Shown: in pieces, positions 1-11,692 of the stretch
How positions within the stretch are numbered: the first letter of the stretch is position 1
Layout: every line of letters begins with the position of its first letter
Origin: Ciona savignyi
Taxonomy: Eukaryota > Chordata > Ascidiacea > Phlebobranchia > Cionidae
Reading direction: 5' to 3'
Assembly: GCA_000149265.1 (NCBI GenBank)
Contig: CH003425.1
Coordinates: forward strand, 99,195 to 163,194
Length of the DNA stretch: 64,000 nt
Translations under genes and position numbers: made by a program
Notes under the pieces: generated by a model
What the model saw: only the letters and a program-made list of their open reading frames with translations
Told to the model about the DNA's origin: nothing
Databases searched by the model: none

Positions 1-780
1 AATTCTTTAACCCACCCTACTATATTAATCAAACCTTTATAATAATATCCGATTTACTAGATAAACACTCAAATCAGCGTTAATACGTTTAAACCATATG
101 TTATCCAGTGATTCATTTCCCGTTGCACAGATTTAAATTTCCTGGTACGACGTTAATTCTCCTTCAAACGGCAGATCTATTTATAATTATACCTTCGCCT
201 TTGTTTGTTTTAGCATTCTTTCGGGATATATCTACTACTACCGTTCAGACCTTTTATCCCCGTTTATATATAGAATTTTCATGTTATCTCTGTTAATGGA
301 AAACCAAAGGGGATTACTATTGGAATGTATATTTTCTGTACGTCGAATTTTTGCGCCAACATTTTTTAACCCAAATTTTGCACCACGCCAGCGTTACTAA
401 TTTGCACCAACGATCACAAAAGAAGTTGCATCATTTTCAATTAAAAATTTAAAATATAAAGCTTATAGTATCAAAAATACTGACATAAATGGAGGAAATG
501 TTTTCTGCCTCAATACCCGAAAAAGTAGTTCGTGCGCCAAGCCAGATATATCGGCGCATCATACGAACTTTCCAGTAAGGGACTGCCCATGTAAAACGCT
601 ATCTATTGAAGGGTTTTAATATATTTAACGTACCCTTATGTTTTCGTTAGGTAAGCAGACAATGGCCCGTGTGATACCCCCCTTTTGTTTTTCCATTCAC
701 GGAAGTTCACCCTAATTCATCCTAATCTGCTTACTAAGTTTCAACCGTTACCACCTTAAACACGGCTCTTTTGTTTACAG
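1..780 (+). other. Intron or upstream part of the gene ending at 864; no exon seen
   Basis: No convincing coding exon is visible before the splice acceptor at 779-780. The stretch is AT-rich with short chance ORFs. At about 660-722 there is a decayed 3' portion of SINE-A in sense orientation (GCCCGTGTG, then a C run, then CCATTCACGG), ending about 58 bp before the acceptor. Confidence 0.6.
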
Positions 781-864
781 GATTCAGAGCGTTTCGCGGC
801 CAACATCGAGCAAGCCATGCTTGACATGCGAGACTTGTGCGAGAGCATGAAAGTCAAGAAATAA
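781..864 (+). CDS. Terminal exon of an unrecognised plus-strand gene (3' partial)
   Basis: A pyrimidine-rich tract and CAG at 778-780 precede an open stretch of 27 codons ending in TAA at 862-864. It reads as a charged, amphipathic, probably helical C-terminus (DSERFAANIEQAMLDMRD, then LCESMKVKK). I do not recognise the family. The rest of the gene must lie upstream, outside the window. No canonical AATAAA follows closely before the tandem array. The reading frame is inferred only from openness and composition; the incoming intron phase is unknown. Confidence 0.45.
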   Translation, partial: DSERFAANIEQAMLDMRDLCESMKVKK

Positions 865-1008
865 ACATCGTCGGAATGTTTGATTGGATTGTTGTGTTGA
901 TGCATTCGTTGTCCCGACGTTTTATTGCAAATTGTGTTTTTATTTATTTTGTGTCTGAATAATTCCCTGACGTGTGTTAAGTCCTACGCCAACCGCCGTG
1001 CACAGGAA

Positions 1009-1922
1009 TCAAACCCAAGATTGCGAGAACAAACTCAATTCCCGGGAATCGAACCTAAGATTGCGAGAACAAACTCATTTCTTGGGAATCGAATCCAGAA
1101 TTGCGAGAACAAGCTCATTTCTCGAGAATCGAACCCAAAATTGCGAGAACAAGCTCATTCCCCGGGAATCGAACCCAAGATTGCGAGAACATGCTCATTT
1201 CTTGGGAATCGAACCCAAAATTGCGAGAACAAGCTCATTCCCCGAGAATCGAACCCTAGATTGCGAGAACAAGCTCATTCCCCGAGAATCGAACCCAATA
1301 TTGCGAGAACAAGCTCATTCCTCGAGAATCGAACCCAAGATTGCAAGAACAAGCTCATCTCCCGAATTCGAACCCAAGATTGCGAGAACAAGCTCATATC
1401 TCGGGAATCGAACCCAAGATTGCGAGAACAAGCTCATTTCTCGGGAATCGAACACAAGATTACGAGAACAAGCTAATTTCTCGGGAATCGAACCCAAGAT
1501 TGCGAGAACAAGCTCATTTCCCGAGAATCGAACCCAAGATTGCGAGAACAAGCTCATTTCTCGGGAATCGAACCCAATATTGCGAGAACAAGCTCATTTC
1601 TCGAGAATCGAACCCAAGATTGCAAGAACAAGCTCATCTCCCGAATTCGAACCCAAGATTGCGAGAACAAGCTCATATCTCGGGAATCGAACCCAAGATT
1701 GCGAGAACAAGCTCATCTCCCGAATTCGAACCCAAGATTGCGAGAACAAGCTCATTCCTCGGGAATCGAACCCAAGATTGCGAGAACAAGCTCATTTCTC
1801 GGAAATCAAACCCAAGATTGTGAGAACAAGTTAATTCCTCGGGAATCGAACTTAAGAATGCGAGAACAAGCTCATCTCCCGGGGATCGAACCCAAGATTG
1901 CGAGAACAAGCTCATTTCTCCT
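1009..1922. repeat. 23-copy, 40-bp tandem array carrying a B-box/T-arm motif
   Basis: The unit begins TTGCGAGAACAAGCTCAT and repeats every 40 bp (39 bp in variants that read CCCGAATTCGAACCC). I count 23 copies. On the minus strand each typical unit contains GGTTCGATTCC, an exact match to the tRNA B box, and TTGGG-TTCGATT-CCCGA can fold as a tRNA T-arm (5-bp stem, 7-nt loop). Because 40 is not a multiple of three and the unit lacks stops in most frames, it generates long overlapping ORFs on both strands; these are not genes. Confidence 0.95.
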
Positions 1923-2320
1923 TCCATTTCCAACCGGCGGTTTGTTGTTTTATTAAGAACCAGTGTACCCTAGTTAAATTGCGTGTCGTAGAGTGAGATA
2001 TCTAAAAATATATCGCTACATAGCCGAAAATACGTTTTCCTGTTTCCATTACGTTTTCGCGCGTCAAATTACGTCATTGCGCGTAGGTCTACGTCACGGC
2101 CGACCGGACCAAGTTTAAATCGGCGCGCGCGACAATAGCGTCAAATCGCGATCGATTCCGATTGTCATTGATAAGTTTTCGAATTAGAAAAATCGATCAC
2201 AGTGGGTTCGGAAGCGTTGGTGCCCAGATGCCGCTATGGTTTGTTTAACAATGGTCCGATCCTTTAAAACGGCGGTTCTTGGTCCTGGCTATCATTCGAG
2301 AATTTAGAAGGTTCTTCGCA
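1923..2320 (+). promoter_or_regulatory. Presumed promoter region of the tryptophan hydroxylase gene with CRE-like sites
   Basis: Between the array and the first ATG (2321) the sequence becomes GC-richer (about 2050-2160). Two CRE-like elements are visible: TTACGTCATTG with its core at 2071-2076, and CTACGTCACGG with its core at 2091-2096, about 230-250 bp upstream of the ATG. No clear TATA box is placed. The promoter role is inferred from position only. Confidence 0.45.
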
Positions 2321-5300
2321 ATGTCAGAATCGCGCCGAGGACAACTTAATCACGTCACTTCTCTTGATGATGTCATATCTGATTCAAGAGCGAAAACGGG
2401 GGTAAGTTTAGTTAATTTAAGTTTGATTCTTTAGGAATAAGGAATGTAGGAAAGAGCACACAAATATATTTTAACAAAAAACACTTTTATTACTTTAGAA
2501 AACATTAACTACTGTAGTTTTGCCGTTTTATCCTGCCTCCTTAATTTGAAAAACATGTTCTATTTTTGTTTATTGTAACGAAGGAGCAAAACAATAAATT
2601 AAACTAAACCTTTTTAACTTAACAAAGAGAAGCAGTTAAAGACAAGACCACACTTCTTATTTGTTTCGTTTGTTAGTTTTTCACCCAAATTACATATGAC
2701 ATAGAGTATGATTAAAATCAAAACATAAACCGGAAATTATGGTGAAAAGAATGTAGTTTGGGTTAGTTTTCGAGATCGTATATTCGCATTTTGACCAGAA
2801 TGTAAGATTCCGCATTTTGAGTTTTAAGATATTATAAGACGAAGTTTAGATAAAAATGATTATAATGGCTTTGCCGTAATTTCCCGGTTGTGGCGTAATA
2901 TTTTGTTTTTACGTTACATGCTAAGTTAGGTTTTGTTGGCCATTTTTAAAATATTTAATAAAAATATTTAATAAGAATATTGTTAGGATAGGATAGGATA
3001 TTCATATTTATCCCTGTGAATGGGCAATCGACAGATCACTTCGCGCCCACTGTCGGGTTACCGGAGCTATTGCAGTGTGTTGTATAATTGAGACATTCCT
3101 TCATTTGGTAGAACCCATTAATCAGCTGGGTTCAGGCAATGTCCGTAAAGTGCCTTGCCCAAGGACACAACCGACTAGCTATAACGACCAGTTTCGATAC
3201 CTGCAACCTATTGGCTGAAAACCGTCGAACTAAACCACCAGACTCATATTTTTGAATTCCATAAATATTTTCCCTGAATTTTAGTGCGTACAAATATCCA
3301 AATGTCAGTATTGCGGTCTGAAAAAAGTTTAATGGGCGCGAGGTGATCTGATGATTGCCCGTGTGTTAACCCCATTGATTTTCCCATTCACGGGGATAAA
3401 CATGAATATTCTATCCCAATTTAATATTTATTACATTAACACTAGCAATCGTAGGATTACGCTGTACCGATAGTCAAGTAATCGGAGTTATTCCAATGCG
3501 TCAAATATGAAGGAAGTGTTTCTTCATTTTTACGCTATTAAACCCCGCGGTACAAGTAATATAGGCTCCTGTACAAGGGTTTAACCGGAGCATTCGATTG
3601 ATTTCGATACCGCTACCTTCAGGTTGACTATCCAATCACTTAACATTTGTCCTTGGGCAAGACATTTAACGAACATTGCCTAAAACCAGCGGAATAATGG
3701 GTTCTACTAAATTGAAGGAACATGTGAATCATACACAACACACTGCAATAGCTCCGGTAACCCAACGGTGGAAACGAGGTGATCTGACGATTGCCCGTGT
3801 GTTCACCCCCTTGGTTTCCATTCACGGTAACAAAATATGAATAGTTTATCTACCTATTCTACATCTAAAGGTAAAAGCAAAATTAAGATCTCTTAAGTTA
3901 TATGTTACAATCAGATTTAAATGGTTTTCTTTTATTTTTTCGAAATTTCCAAAAACTAAATTTCTTGGAAGATTTAGGGCGCGAAAGGTCGTTTGAATCA
4001 ATGTCATCTTAAAACGGATCCGTTCAAATAAAACGTGACTCTCGACCGGTATAACACAATGATCGCACACATACCTTCGACCCATTACGAGCTTGTGTTT
4101 ACATAACCCTGATTATTTTCAACTGATTTCCGAATTATTTTCAAATCGCTCTAAAATAATCGATTTTTTAGAACAAATCGTCTCCTGAACGATCGATTCG
4201 GTTTAACCTTGTTGACAACACAACGACCTTATCTGCGCTCTTTTCCTTACTTGAGGTGGGATAATGTATTTTTTCATTGTTTGGCTCTTTAGCATGTCTT
4301 TGTGGGAATTTTGGAAGTAGCAGATTTAGTGTTTCTTCCACGTCGGTTAGACCTACACATTCACAAAAATAACAAAATCAACTCAGTAGATATTATGTTT
4401 TTATCCATGACTCTTTCACCTGGCTGGACTGCCAGAATTATTTTGATGTGTTCATATGATACAACCAGTGATGGGATTCAAAATGTTAAGAACAGGTTCT
4501 CTTTTGTATCGTACTTACTAACAACATCTTCCCTAAAAGGTCTAATGTCTGTAAAAAACAAGAATCGGATCGGTGATATCCCGACGTTCAAAGAACGGGT
4601 TCGACCGAACCCATGCGAACCACTCGAATCCCATCACTGGACACAATGTATTTAAAACAATTCATTTAGAACTACCGAATCGAGAAAATATTTGTTATAT
4701 GACCAAAGAACACACCTGAGCAGAAAGTGGTCAGTGTGTAGATCGAACCCATTACCTGTCTGGTCATAACCACAGGCATTATCCAAGAGACCAGACGACA
4801 TATTTATTTATCACGAAGTATAAACGGTAAGGGTGAATATCAAACCAACCACCTATCTGATCTCAACCTCATTCATTACCACTTAAACCACATCGCATGT
4901 TAATTAATCGTAATAAAGAAAGTGGCCAGAGTGAATATTGAACCCGCCCACTTACCCCGTCTGAACAAGATCTACATTTTTAGGAAGAAAACGTATCTAT
5001 TCTGGAGGTACAGATAACTGGTCAGTCGCACAAAATCGTTGTGAACACGGAACAGGAGAAATTGGACGGAATATTATCAAAGCTGAATCAACTTCCCGGT
5101 GTTGAAGAAATAAGAAATGGTGAGACGTCGATTGGGCAAGTTATTTTGCTGAAATTACCTGAATCTAGTTTATTAAAATTTCAAGTAATGTCTTAGTCAT
5201 ATACAACGGATTCTTAAAGCTGTGATAACTAGGACAGAATATATATGTTTATCCCTGTAAATGGGAAAACCAAGGGGGTTAACACACGTGCAAATCGTCA

Positions 5301-8300
5301 TATCACCTCGCGCCCATCGTCGGGTTACCAGAGTTTTGTAATGTGCTGTGTTCTGGGAATAGTTATAACACCCATGGACACAACCGACTAATTCGCGCCC
5401 TGTTTTGATCCTACACCCTTTCGTCTTAATGGCGACGCTCACTAGACTACTAATCCATTCAGCCATACTCTGGCAGGTAAACACTGATTACTAGATATCA
5501 ACAGTAATAAATTCCCCGACCCACGAATTCTCCAAACAAATTGTCAAATGATACCGAAGTATAAATCCCGTTATGTGGTTCCTCACCCGCCAGGTTGTAA
5601 ATGGCAAATTTAGATCTATCAATTGATGGAAATTCTAAGCTAAATTGACTCATACAATAATATAATTGATCAAATATATCTTTGTTTAGAAAGCGGAAAG
5701 GACAGCGGAATCTGGTTTCCGCGAACTCTCGCCGATTTGGACCAATGCTCGAAGAATGTATTGATGTATGGTTCCGAACTTGACGCCGACCATCCGGTAG
5801 GTGGTGTGAGAGAGTCATCTATTTCGGTGCTGGGGTCGGATGGGTTATGTACGGTCGTGTTGTCGAATAGTTAACGCGACATATGTGCATCCAATTTTAT
5901 TCCAGAACCGTCTTAACAACCCCTCATGGGATTAAAACTGAATTCAGTAAAAATTAACAATAATCTTGTGAATCATGTTGACTTACTGCTTGTATAGAAC
6001 TGGAGGACACCGTTTCGAACAAAATCAAAAAGAAATCTTGCAAACGCATCCAAAATATCTTTAGATCTTGTTACCTGACGGTTAGGTTGCACCCCTTGTG
6101 TTATCTTATTCACGGGGGTAAACATAAGTTTTAATTTGTTTCAGTCAAAGGGGTTTGAGATCGAAACCATCTACACTGTGTTATACAGAAGTATATTTTG
6201 TAACTCATGGTTCCATGGGTTAAACAAAACAGTGCCAATGACTCCAACATACCAAACTATCACACACTACAATAGCCTTAGCAGTCCGACTAGAAATCTA
6301 TTGATTGTCCGAGCTTTAACCCTGTCAACCCTGTCGTTGTCCTATTCACCTAAATTAACATGAACATTCCATTCTTGGAAATTCCAGGGGTTCAAGGACA
6401 CAGAATACCGGAAGCGACGCGATTACTTCACTCAGATTGCAATGAGTTACACACAGTAAGTGAGATAGCACATTCCCTACGCAAGTCTTATATGATAATT
6501 TTCATTAGTAGAGAAAATCGTAAGGTTATATTTTTAATTCTTTACCAGTTATAGTTTCGATCCCGTTATAGGCTCGTTTCTAAGGCCGTTTTTTTATAGA
6601 AATTGGTACAAATTTGCCCCGTTAATCATTCAGCCACGCCACTGCACTTATTGAGTTCTGCAGCTTTAAATAACGGTTAAAGGTTGCCGATTACATTCGT
6701 GTGGGTTGAATGGTTAACGCGGCCGATACACATATTAATTCTATACAAAAACGGCCTTGGTTATGAGCCCTTCATGTGTTAAATAACCTTTTAGTCACCC
6801 TTCGCCCCCAAAGAGGATGCGTAATATTCAAATATAAGTTGATATATTAATCATTACAGCGGTGACAAAATACCTAAAGTCGAATACACGAAGAAAGAGG
6901 TAGAAACCTGGTAAGTTTATCATCGTAGCAAGTCATTTGTAAAATAAACATAAATCTGTAAAAAATATCTGTAAAATAAACAATCTAATTTTTAATACTA
7001 AAATAAACATTACTTGCCCAACCAACTAAAATCAACGTCTCATCTTTCTTTTTTGTTCAGCAACAAAATAATGATTCAGTTAATAATATTCCCTCTCAAT
7101 CCTACACAACAAACTGCAATAGCTCCGGTAACCCAATGATGGGCGCGAGGTGATCTGACGATTGCCCGTGTGTTAACCCCCTTGGTTTCCCCATTCACGG
7201 GGATAAACATGAATATCCTACCTCAGGGGCAAAGTCTACAAGGAACTGATGTCTCTCCATCCAACCTACGCATGCGCGCAACACTTACAAAATCTTCCAC
7301 TGTTGTCCAAGTATTGCAACTGCGCAGAAGATAACGTCCCACAAGTAAGTTATACTCTTTTTCTCTATATATTTGTTCACTTCTTTTTTATCCCCATAGT
7401 TTCATTTTTTTACATTTTTAAGTCCACAAATTTTTGTCCCCAGTTTTTCCATATCGTTTTCCTTTTTTAACTGCTTATTTTCTTGGCCCACTAATCGCCC
7501 CTTACTGTTTCTAATCGACCATATTTTCACCCCAACCTCCCATATTTTTTACCTTTTATATTTTTACCCCGATTTCCCCAGATTTTTACCCCAAAATTTC
7601 TCTTATTTCACCCCCCAAAATTCCCCGCACACCCATCAACCACCCCAATATTCCAGTTAGAGGACATCTCCAACTTTCTACAAGATCGAACTGGATTTCG
7701 CATCCGACCAGCTGCAGGATTCCTTAGTCCAAGAGACTTTTTAGCTGGACTTGCATTCCGGGTGTTTAACTGCACACAGTACATCAGGTATGGAAAATGT
7801 ACTGTGTCCTGTGTATCTGGGAATCTTCAATATCCAATACGCATTGGTAGAAGAAAAAAAAAATTATAGGGAAAATTAAGACAACGCAAAAATGGGAAAA
7901 TGATATAATAAATTGAGACAAACTGAAAGGCAAAACGGCACAATATACCTGTACTTTACACACAGTTTCACACATTTTTCATCAACTTTTGGTGTTTTCG
8001 ATAGCAGAGAATCTAACTTATACTAACCGGTTTATTTTAAAACCGATGATGCGCTCACCCAAAGACCGCTTTTGTATATAAACAATATAAATCAGGCACG
8101 GTAACCCTTCGGCCGCACATCCGTTTAATTTATTTTAATTTTTTGCCGAGCCAAGTTTCAACTTCAAAATGGGTCACTTGAACCGTTTTTTCTACAGCAG
8201 TTATTTAGAGGTCACGCTAACCATTTGGCCACACGACAATCCCCCGTTACACCCTTTTTTCCACAGACACGACAGCGACCCCTACTACACCCCAGAGCCG

Positions 8301-10416
8301 GATATTTGCCACGAAATCCTGGGTCACGTCCCACTGTTGGCCGATCCCGAGTTCGCTCAGTTCAGCCAAGAGATCGGACTTGCTTCGCTGGGTGTGTCGG
8401 ATCAAGATATATCGAAACTAGCGGGGGTGGGTAGGGGTTTTTTGATTGTTTTTCTGTGTTTTTTTTTTGCTTTTTAAGGAAAAGTATGGGGCCGCTTAAT
8501 AGCATTTTGTTCACGGTGAAGTTTTAAATATGAGTCAGTTTTTATAGTTATGTTTTTATTTATACTTTATATGGAGTATATACTTCCATGAAACCCAGTA
8601 AAATAATTGAATTCTATTGAAACTAAAGATCGCCTGAACCGAGTGGATTAATAAGCTCTACAAAATTGAAGGAACGTGTGACTCCCACACAATACCTGCA
8701 ATAACTCCGGTTATCTGAATGTGGACGCGAAGTGATCTGGCAAGTGTGGTGACACGCCTTGTGTTTTTTGAATTCACGAGGATAAAACCTAAATAGTACA
8801 TTTAGTATTATGTGGTGCAAACTGTAATATAACTTTCCATTCCCGTCTAGTGCTACCTATACACTGTTGAGTTTGGTCTTTGTAAGGAAAAGGACGGAAT
8901 CAAGGCTTACGGAGCTGGTCTCTTGTCTTCTATCGCGGAACTGAAGGTAAGATGTTGGAATAGAAGTGGATATGTACGACAGAATATTTATATTGTGTAT
9001 GTGGATAGAAGACGCAAGGGTTATCACCTAATAAGCAATCGTTACTTCGTTCCCAAAAATGGGAATATTACACCTAAGTCGGAAAAAATATTCCTAACCC
9101 TGGCAGCTCACTAAAGCTATGAAAACTAATTCGAACCCTGTTTTCAACACATTTTCACAACATACTTTGCTTCCCAGCACGCGCTGAGTTCACCTGAGAA
9201 AATCAAAGCTTTCGACGCCGTCACCGCTAGTTGCCAGGAATCTCACGTGACCGCATTCCAACCTGTTTATTTCCTTTCACCGAGCTTTAGTCAAGCCAAA
9301 GCGGAAATGAGGTAAACTGGGAAACTAAAATGAAGGACTAAGGGGGACGGGGAATAGGTAAGGGGTAAAACTGCTTACTAAAATGAAGATTGGAGCATTA
9401 ATTATTGTCAGAGTTTTAGGCCACATCTGTTCTAGTTTTAGTGCAGGGTTAGATTTAGTTTCCATAGTTTTAGTGGCAGTTTCCTTCCTTCCCTTCTTCT
9501 AGTGTTACATGGTGAGAGCCACAGGTTAAACGTTTGTAAGCTTGATATCAAAACTTTAAAAGAGTTGATGAAATAATCTTGGTTGATGTTATAAATATCA
9601 AAATTATAGTAAATTTATATTCATGTTTTATATCTTTGTTATGGAAAAACACAAGGGTGCGATACAGATTCACGGGCAATCATCAGATTACCTCGCACCC
9701 ACCGTCAAATTACCGAAGCTATTGAAATGTGTTGTGTATGATTGAGACGTTTAATCGATTATTCCACTGGATATTTGCGAAATGATTCTAGGACCACTAC
9801 CGACTAGTCGGCGCGTGGTTTTAATCCCACAACCTTCCGGCTTTCATCAGACTGCCAACCCATCTACTTTATCAGCTACACGACCTTACATGAGCTTAAT
9901 ATCCACAAACAACATGCTTGCTAATATACATTGATACTCAACACTGACCGATTAGTCTAGCTAGAGGATTACTGCGTCGCCTTTCAGCCGAATGGTTACA
10001 GGTTCGTAACTGGTAGCTAGGTAGATAGTTGTGTATTTGGGCAAGGTACTTAGGCACTTACGGACATTGCCCGAAACCAGTGTGTTGATAGGTTCAACCA
10101 AATTGCAGGAAAGTCATGTATCATGTACGGAACAGTGCAATAACTTGACGGTGGGTGCGAGATAATCTTACGATTGCCCTATGATGACCCATTTGGTTTC
10201 TCTATTTTAGGGATAAAAATAAATATCCTATTTAAACATGTATATTCCAGGGAATTTGCGTCAACATTGAAAAGGTCGGTCATTTTATCATTCGACCAAA
10301 ACACTCATTCTATCCAAGTGTACGACAACATCTCACACATCAAATCAGCTGTCAGTAAACTATCACGTGACTTATCCGTGATTTCTAGCGCCCTGAGAAA
10401 GTTGGAGGAAAAATAA
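2321..10416 (+). CDS. TPH: Tryptophan hydroxylase (aromatic amino acid hydroxylase), multi-exon
   Basis: Rate-limiting, tetrahydrobiopterin- and Fe(II)-dependent hydroxylation of tryptophan to 5-hydroxytryptophan in serotonin synthesis; cytosolic. Exons: 2321-2401 (start; assignment tentative), 4984-5119, 5690-5796, 6388-6455, 6860-6910, 7227-7344, 7657-7787, 8267-8426, 8851-8946, 9178-9311, 10251-10416. Every junction keeps frame, giving 415 residues. Visible: second half of the ACT regulatory domain (4984 exon), WFP and [10 protein letters not shown] segments, [31 protein letters not shown] with the two iron-binding His, [18 protein letters not shown] with the third ligand Glu, and a C-terminal helix ending [16 protein letters not shown] and lack of Trp before TVEFG favour TPH over PAH or TH. 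The exon for the first half of ACT (36 residues in human PAH, phase 0-0) was not found. Several introns carry SINE copies. Confidence 0.93.
2985..3243 (-). mobile_element. SINE-A
   Basis: Opens with (GGATA)3, then TTATCCCTGTGAATGGG, the CCTTGCCCAAGG block and a decayed tRNA-like head. In the first TPH intron. Confidence 0.9.
3333..3418 (+). mobile_element. SINE-A, 3' part
   Basis: GGGCGCGAGGTGATCTGATG through ACATGAATATTCTATCC. 5' truncated. Confidence 0.85.
3640..3844 (+). mobile_element. SINE-A, 5' truncated
   Basis: TGTCCTTGGGCAAGACATTT to CCATTCACGGTAACA. In the first TPH intron. Confidence 0.88.
4466..4639. mobile_element. hAT-type MITE, 174 bp
   Basis: Terminal inverted repeats CAGTGATGGGATTC / GAATCCCATCACTG flanked by 8-bp direct repeats GATACAAC and GACACAAT (two mismatches). 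It explains the 117-codon ORF running through 4302-4655, which is not a gene. Confidence 0.8.
5231..5470 (-). mobile_element. SINE-A, internally deleted
   Basis: GTTTATCCCTGTAAATGGG to the head, with the CCTTGCCCAAGG block missing. Confidence 0.8.
6245..6372 (+). mobile_element. Decayed SINE-A 3' part abutting a TPH acceptor
   Basis: CACACACTACAATAGCC, GATTGTCCG and AACATGAACATTCC align with SINE-A positions; it ends about 15 bp before the acceptor at 6387. Confidence 0.6.
6695..6785 (+). mobile_element. SINE-B, 3' decayed
   Basis: CGTGTGGGTTGAATGGTTAA, then TACAAAAACGGCCTTGGTTA. Confidence 0.75.
7106..7216 (+). mobile_element. SINE-A 3' part abutting a TPH acceptor
   Basis: CTACACAACAAACTGCAATA to ACATGAATATCCTACC; only about 10 bp separate its end from the acceptor at 7226, so its tail supplies the pyrimidine tract. 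Confidence 0.9.
8025..8242 (-). mobile_element. Two SINE-B copies in tandem
   Basis: CCGATGATGCGCTCAC ... CCTTCGGCCGCAC, then GCCGAGCCAAGTTTC ... CCATTTGGCCACACGAC; ends about 25 bp before the TPH acceptor at 8266. Confidence 0.8.
8625..8798 (+). mobile_element. SINE-A, 5' truncated
   Basis: TTGAAGGAACGTGTGACTC to CACGAGGATAAAACC; ends about 50 bp before the acceptor at 8850. Confidence 0.8.
9329..9513. mobile_element. GGGCAACACT-family MITE copy, decayed
   Basis: Right part reads CAGTTTCCTTCCTTCCC then CTAGTGTTAC. It lies in the last TPH intron. Confidence 0.6.
9650..9890 (-). mobile_element. SINE-A, decayed
   Basis: CACGGGCAATCATCAGATTA, ACCTCGCACCCACCG, and a degraded head. Confidence 0.75.
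9955..10222 (+). mobile_element. SINE-A ending at the last TPH acceptor
   Basis: Head GCGTCGCCTTTCAGCCGAA and GGTTCGTAACTGG, then the 3' part to AAATATCCTA; about 25 bp before the acceptor at 10250. Confidence 0.8.
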
Positions 10417-10618
10417 TTCGTTTTGAACGGAAATGTTTCGTTTTTTTTTGGAATTTCGCTTTGATTGTGCTACCAGTGGTGACTTTTGATACCTTAATGT
10501 GCTTTTTATTTAATCTGTACCAGACCGAAAGGTGATTTTCGTTTCAATGTATGGGTGTGCAAATGTTAATTTAATCCTACGATTGTTTCTGTTTTACCTT
10601 TTGCTTGCGATGTTTGTA

Positions 10619-10624
10619 AATAAA
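10619..10624 (+). terminator. Likely poly(A) signal of the tryptophan hydroxylase gene
   Basis: AATAAA lies about 200 bp after the TAA at 10414-10416, in the first plausible position downstream of the last exon. Confidence 0.6.
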
Positions 10625-11692
10625 CCAGCTTTGCCGGCATTTTATATTGAATGGGGTTAGTGCACTTAGTGCAGTGCTTTTTAACCATGTGTATAGTGTA
10701 GAAGTTTCATATTCACGGAAATATGAAATTTTCATGTTTATCCCAGTGAATGGGAAAACCAAGAGGGTTAACACACGTGCAATTGCCAGATCACCTCGCG
10801 CTCACCGTTGGGTTACCGGAGCTATTTCAGTGCGTTGTGTGTGATTCACACGTTCCATCGATTTGGTCGAACCCATTATTACGCTGGGTTCAGGCAATGT
10901 CCGTATAGTACCTTGTCCAACGGCACAGCCGACTAGCTAGCGACCAGTTTCGTACGTGCAACCGTTCGACTGAACGACATTCTACCAAATCACCAGGCTA
11001 AGCGGTCGGACAAATAAACAAGAATATCCGATTCTATCATTGCTGCTAATATTTTGAATTTAAACGAAATATCCAAGTCTTAATTAAATGGTATAAACTA
11101 CACCAGTTTGTTTCAACCGTGTGTATTGTACACCCAAGCGTTCACCAAAATTTAAGGTTTTACCTCTATAATAGGGGGTACTGGTGTGTACAACATACCA
11201 TAAAACAAAAATGAATTCATTTTCATTTTATAACAGGTGTCATTGTTTCATACTTTAAATTGACAGAACTATGATTCTGACATAATTGTTCTAAAGTAAC
11301 TGTACTGATAAGAGGGCGTCCTATACATGAACGTCTGGTGTTTTAGGATTTTATTGGTAATGTTACAATTTCAGTGCATTGTGTTGTTATGACCGGGGTG
11401 TATAAGCTTTAAAGTAAAAGTTGAAAGTGTGTATGTTTTCAAAAAAGCTTGAAAAGCGCTATTATAGCGTATCAATGCTGTAGAATGCTTCACCATGACG
11501 CAAATCGGAACATGCTGTATGGCGTCATTATTAGGCCTGGGTTGTGTCGATCACAGTGTGTAATATGACGTCATAAAGCATACTCTCGGCTAATAATTAA
11601 TCGTCAAAGCGCTAGGCACAAGGTGACATACGGAGCAGCAAATATATCGTTGTTTGGAAGCAGAAAGGTGTAAGGACATACAGCAAAGAAAC
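10625..11692. other. Intergenic region between TPH and the TIR receptor gene
   Basis: Holds one nearly full-length SINE-A on the minus strand (about 10722-11007), then AT-rich unique sequence. A TGACGTCAT palindrome at about 11567, roughly 125 bp before the receptor ATG, is a possible promoter CRE. No other gene seen. Confidence 0.6.
10722..11007 (-). mobile_element. SINE-A, nearly full length
   Basis: CATGTTTATCCCAGTGAATG to a tRNA-like head ending CACCAGGCTAAGCGGTCGG. Between TPH and the receptor gene. Confidence 0.9.

Noticed and set aside
925..1956. Several overlapping ORFs (up to 286 codons) on both strands
   Set aside because: All are produced by the 40-bp tandem array, which lacks stops in most frames; the peptides are the same repeat in different frames.
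4302..4655. 117-codon plus-strand ORF
   Set aside because: It runs through a hAT-type MITE with its inverted ends and target duplications; no splice context.
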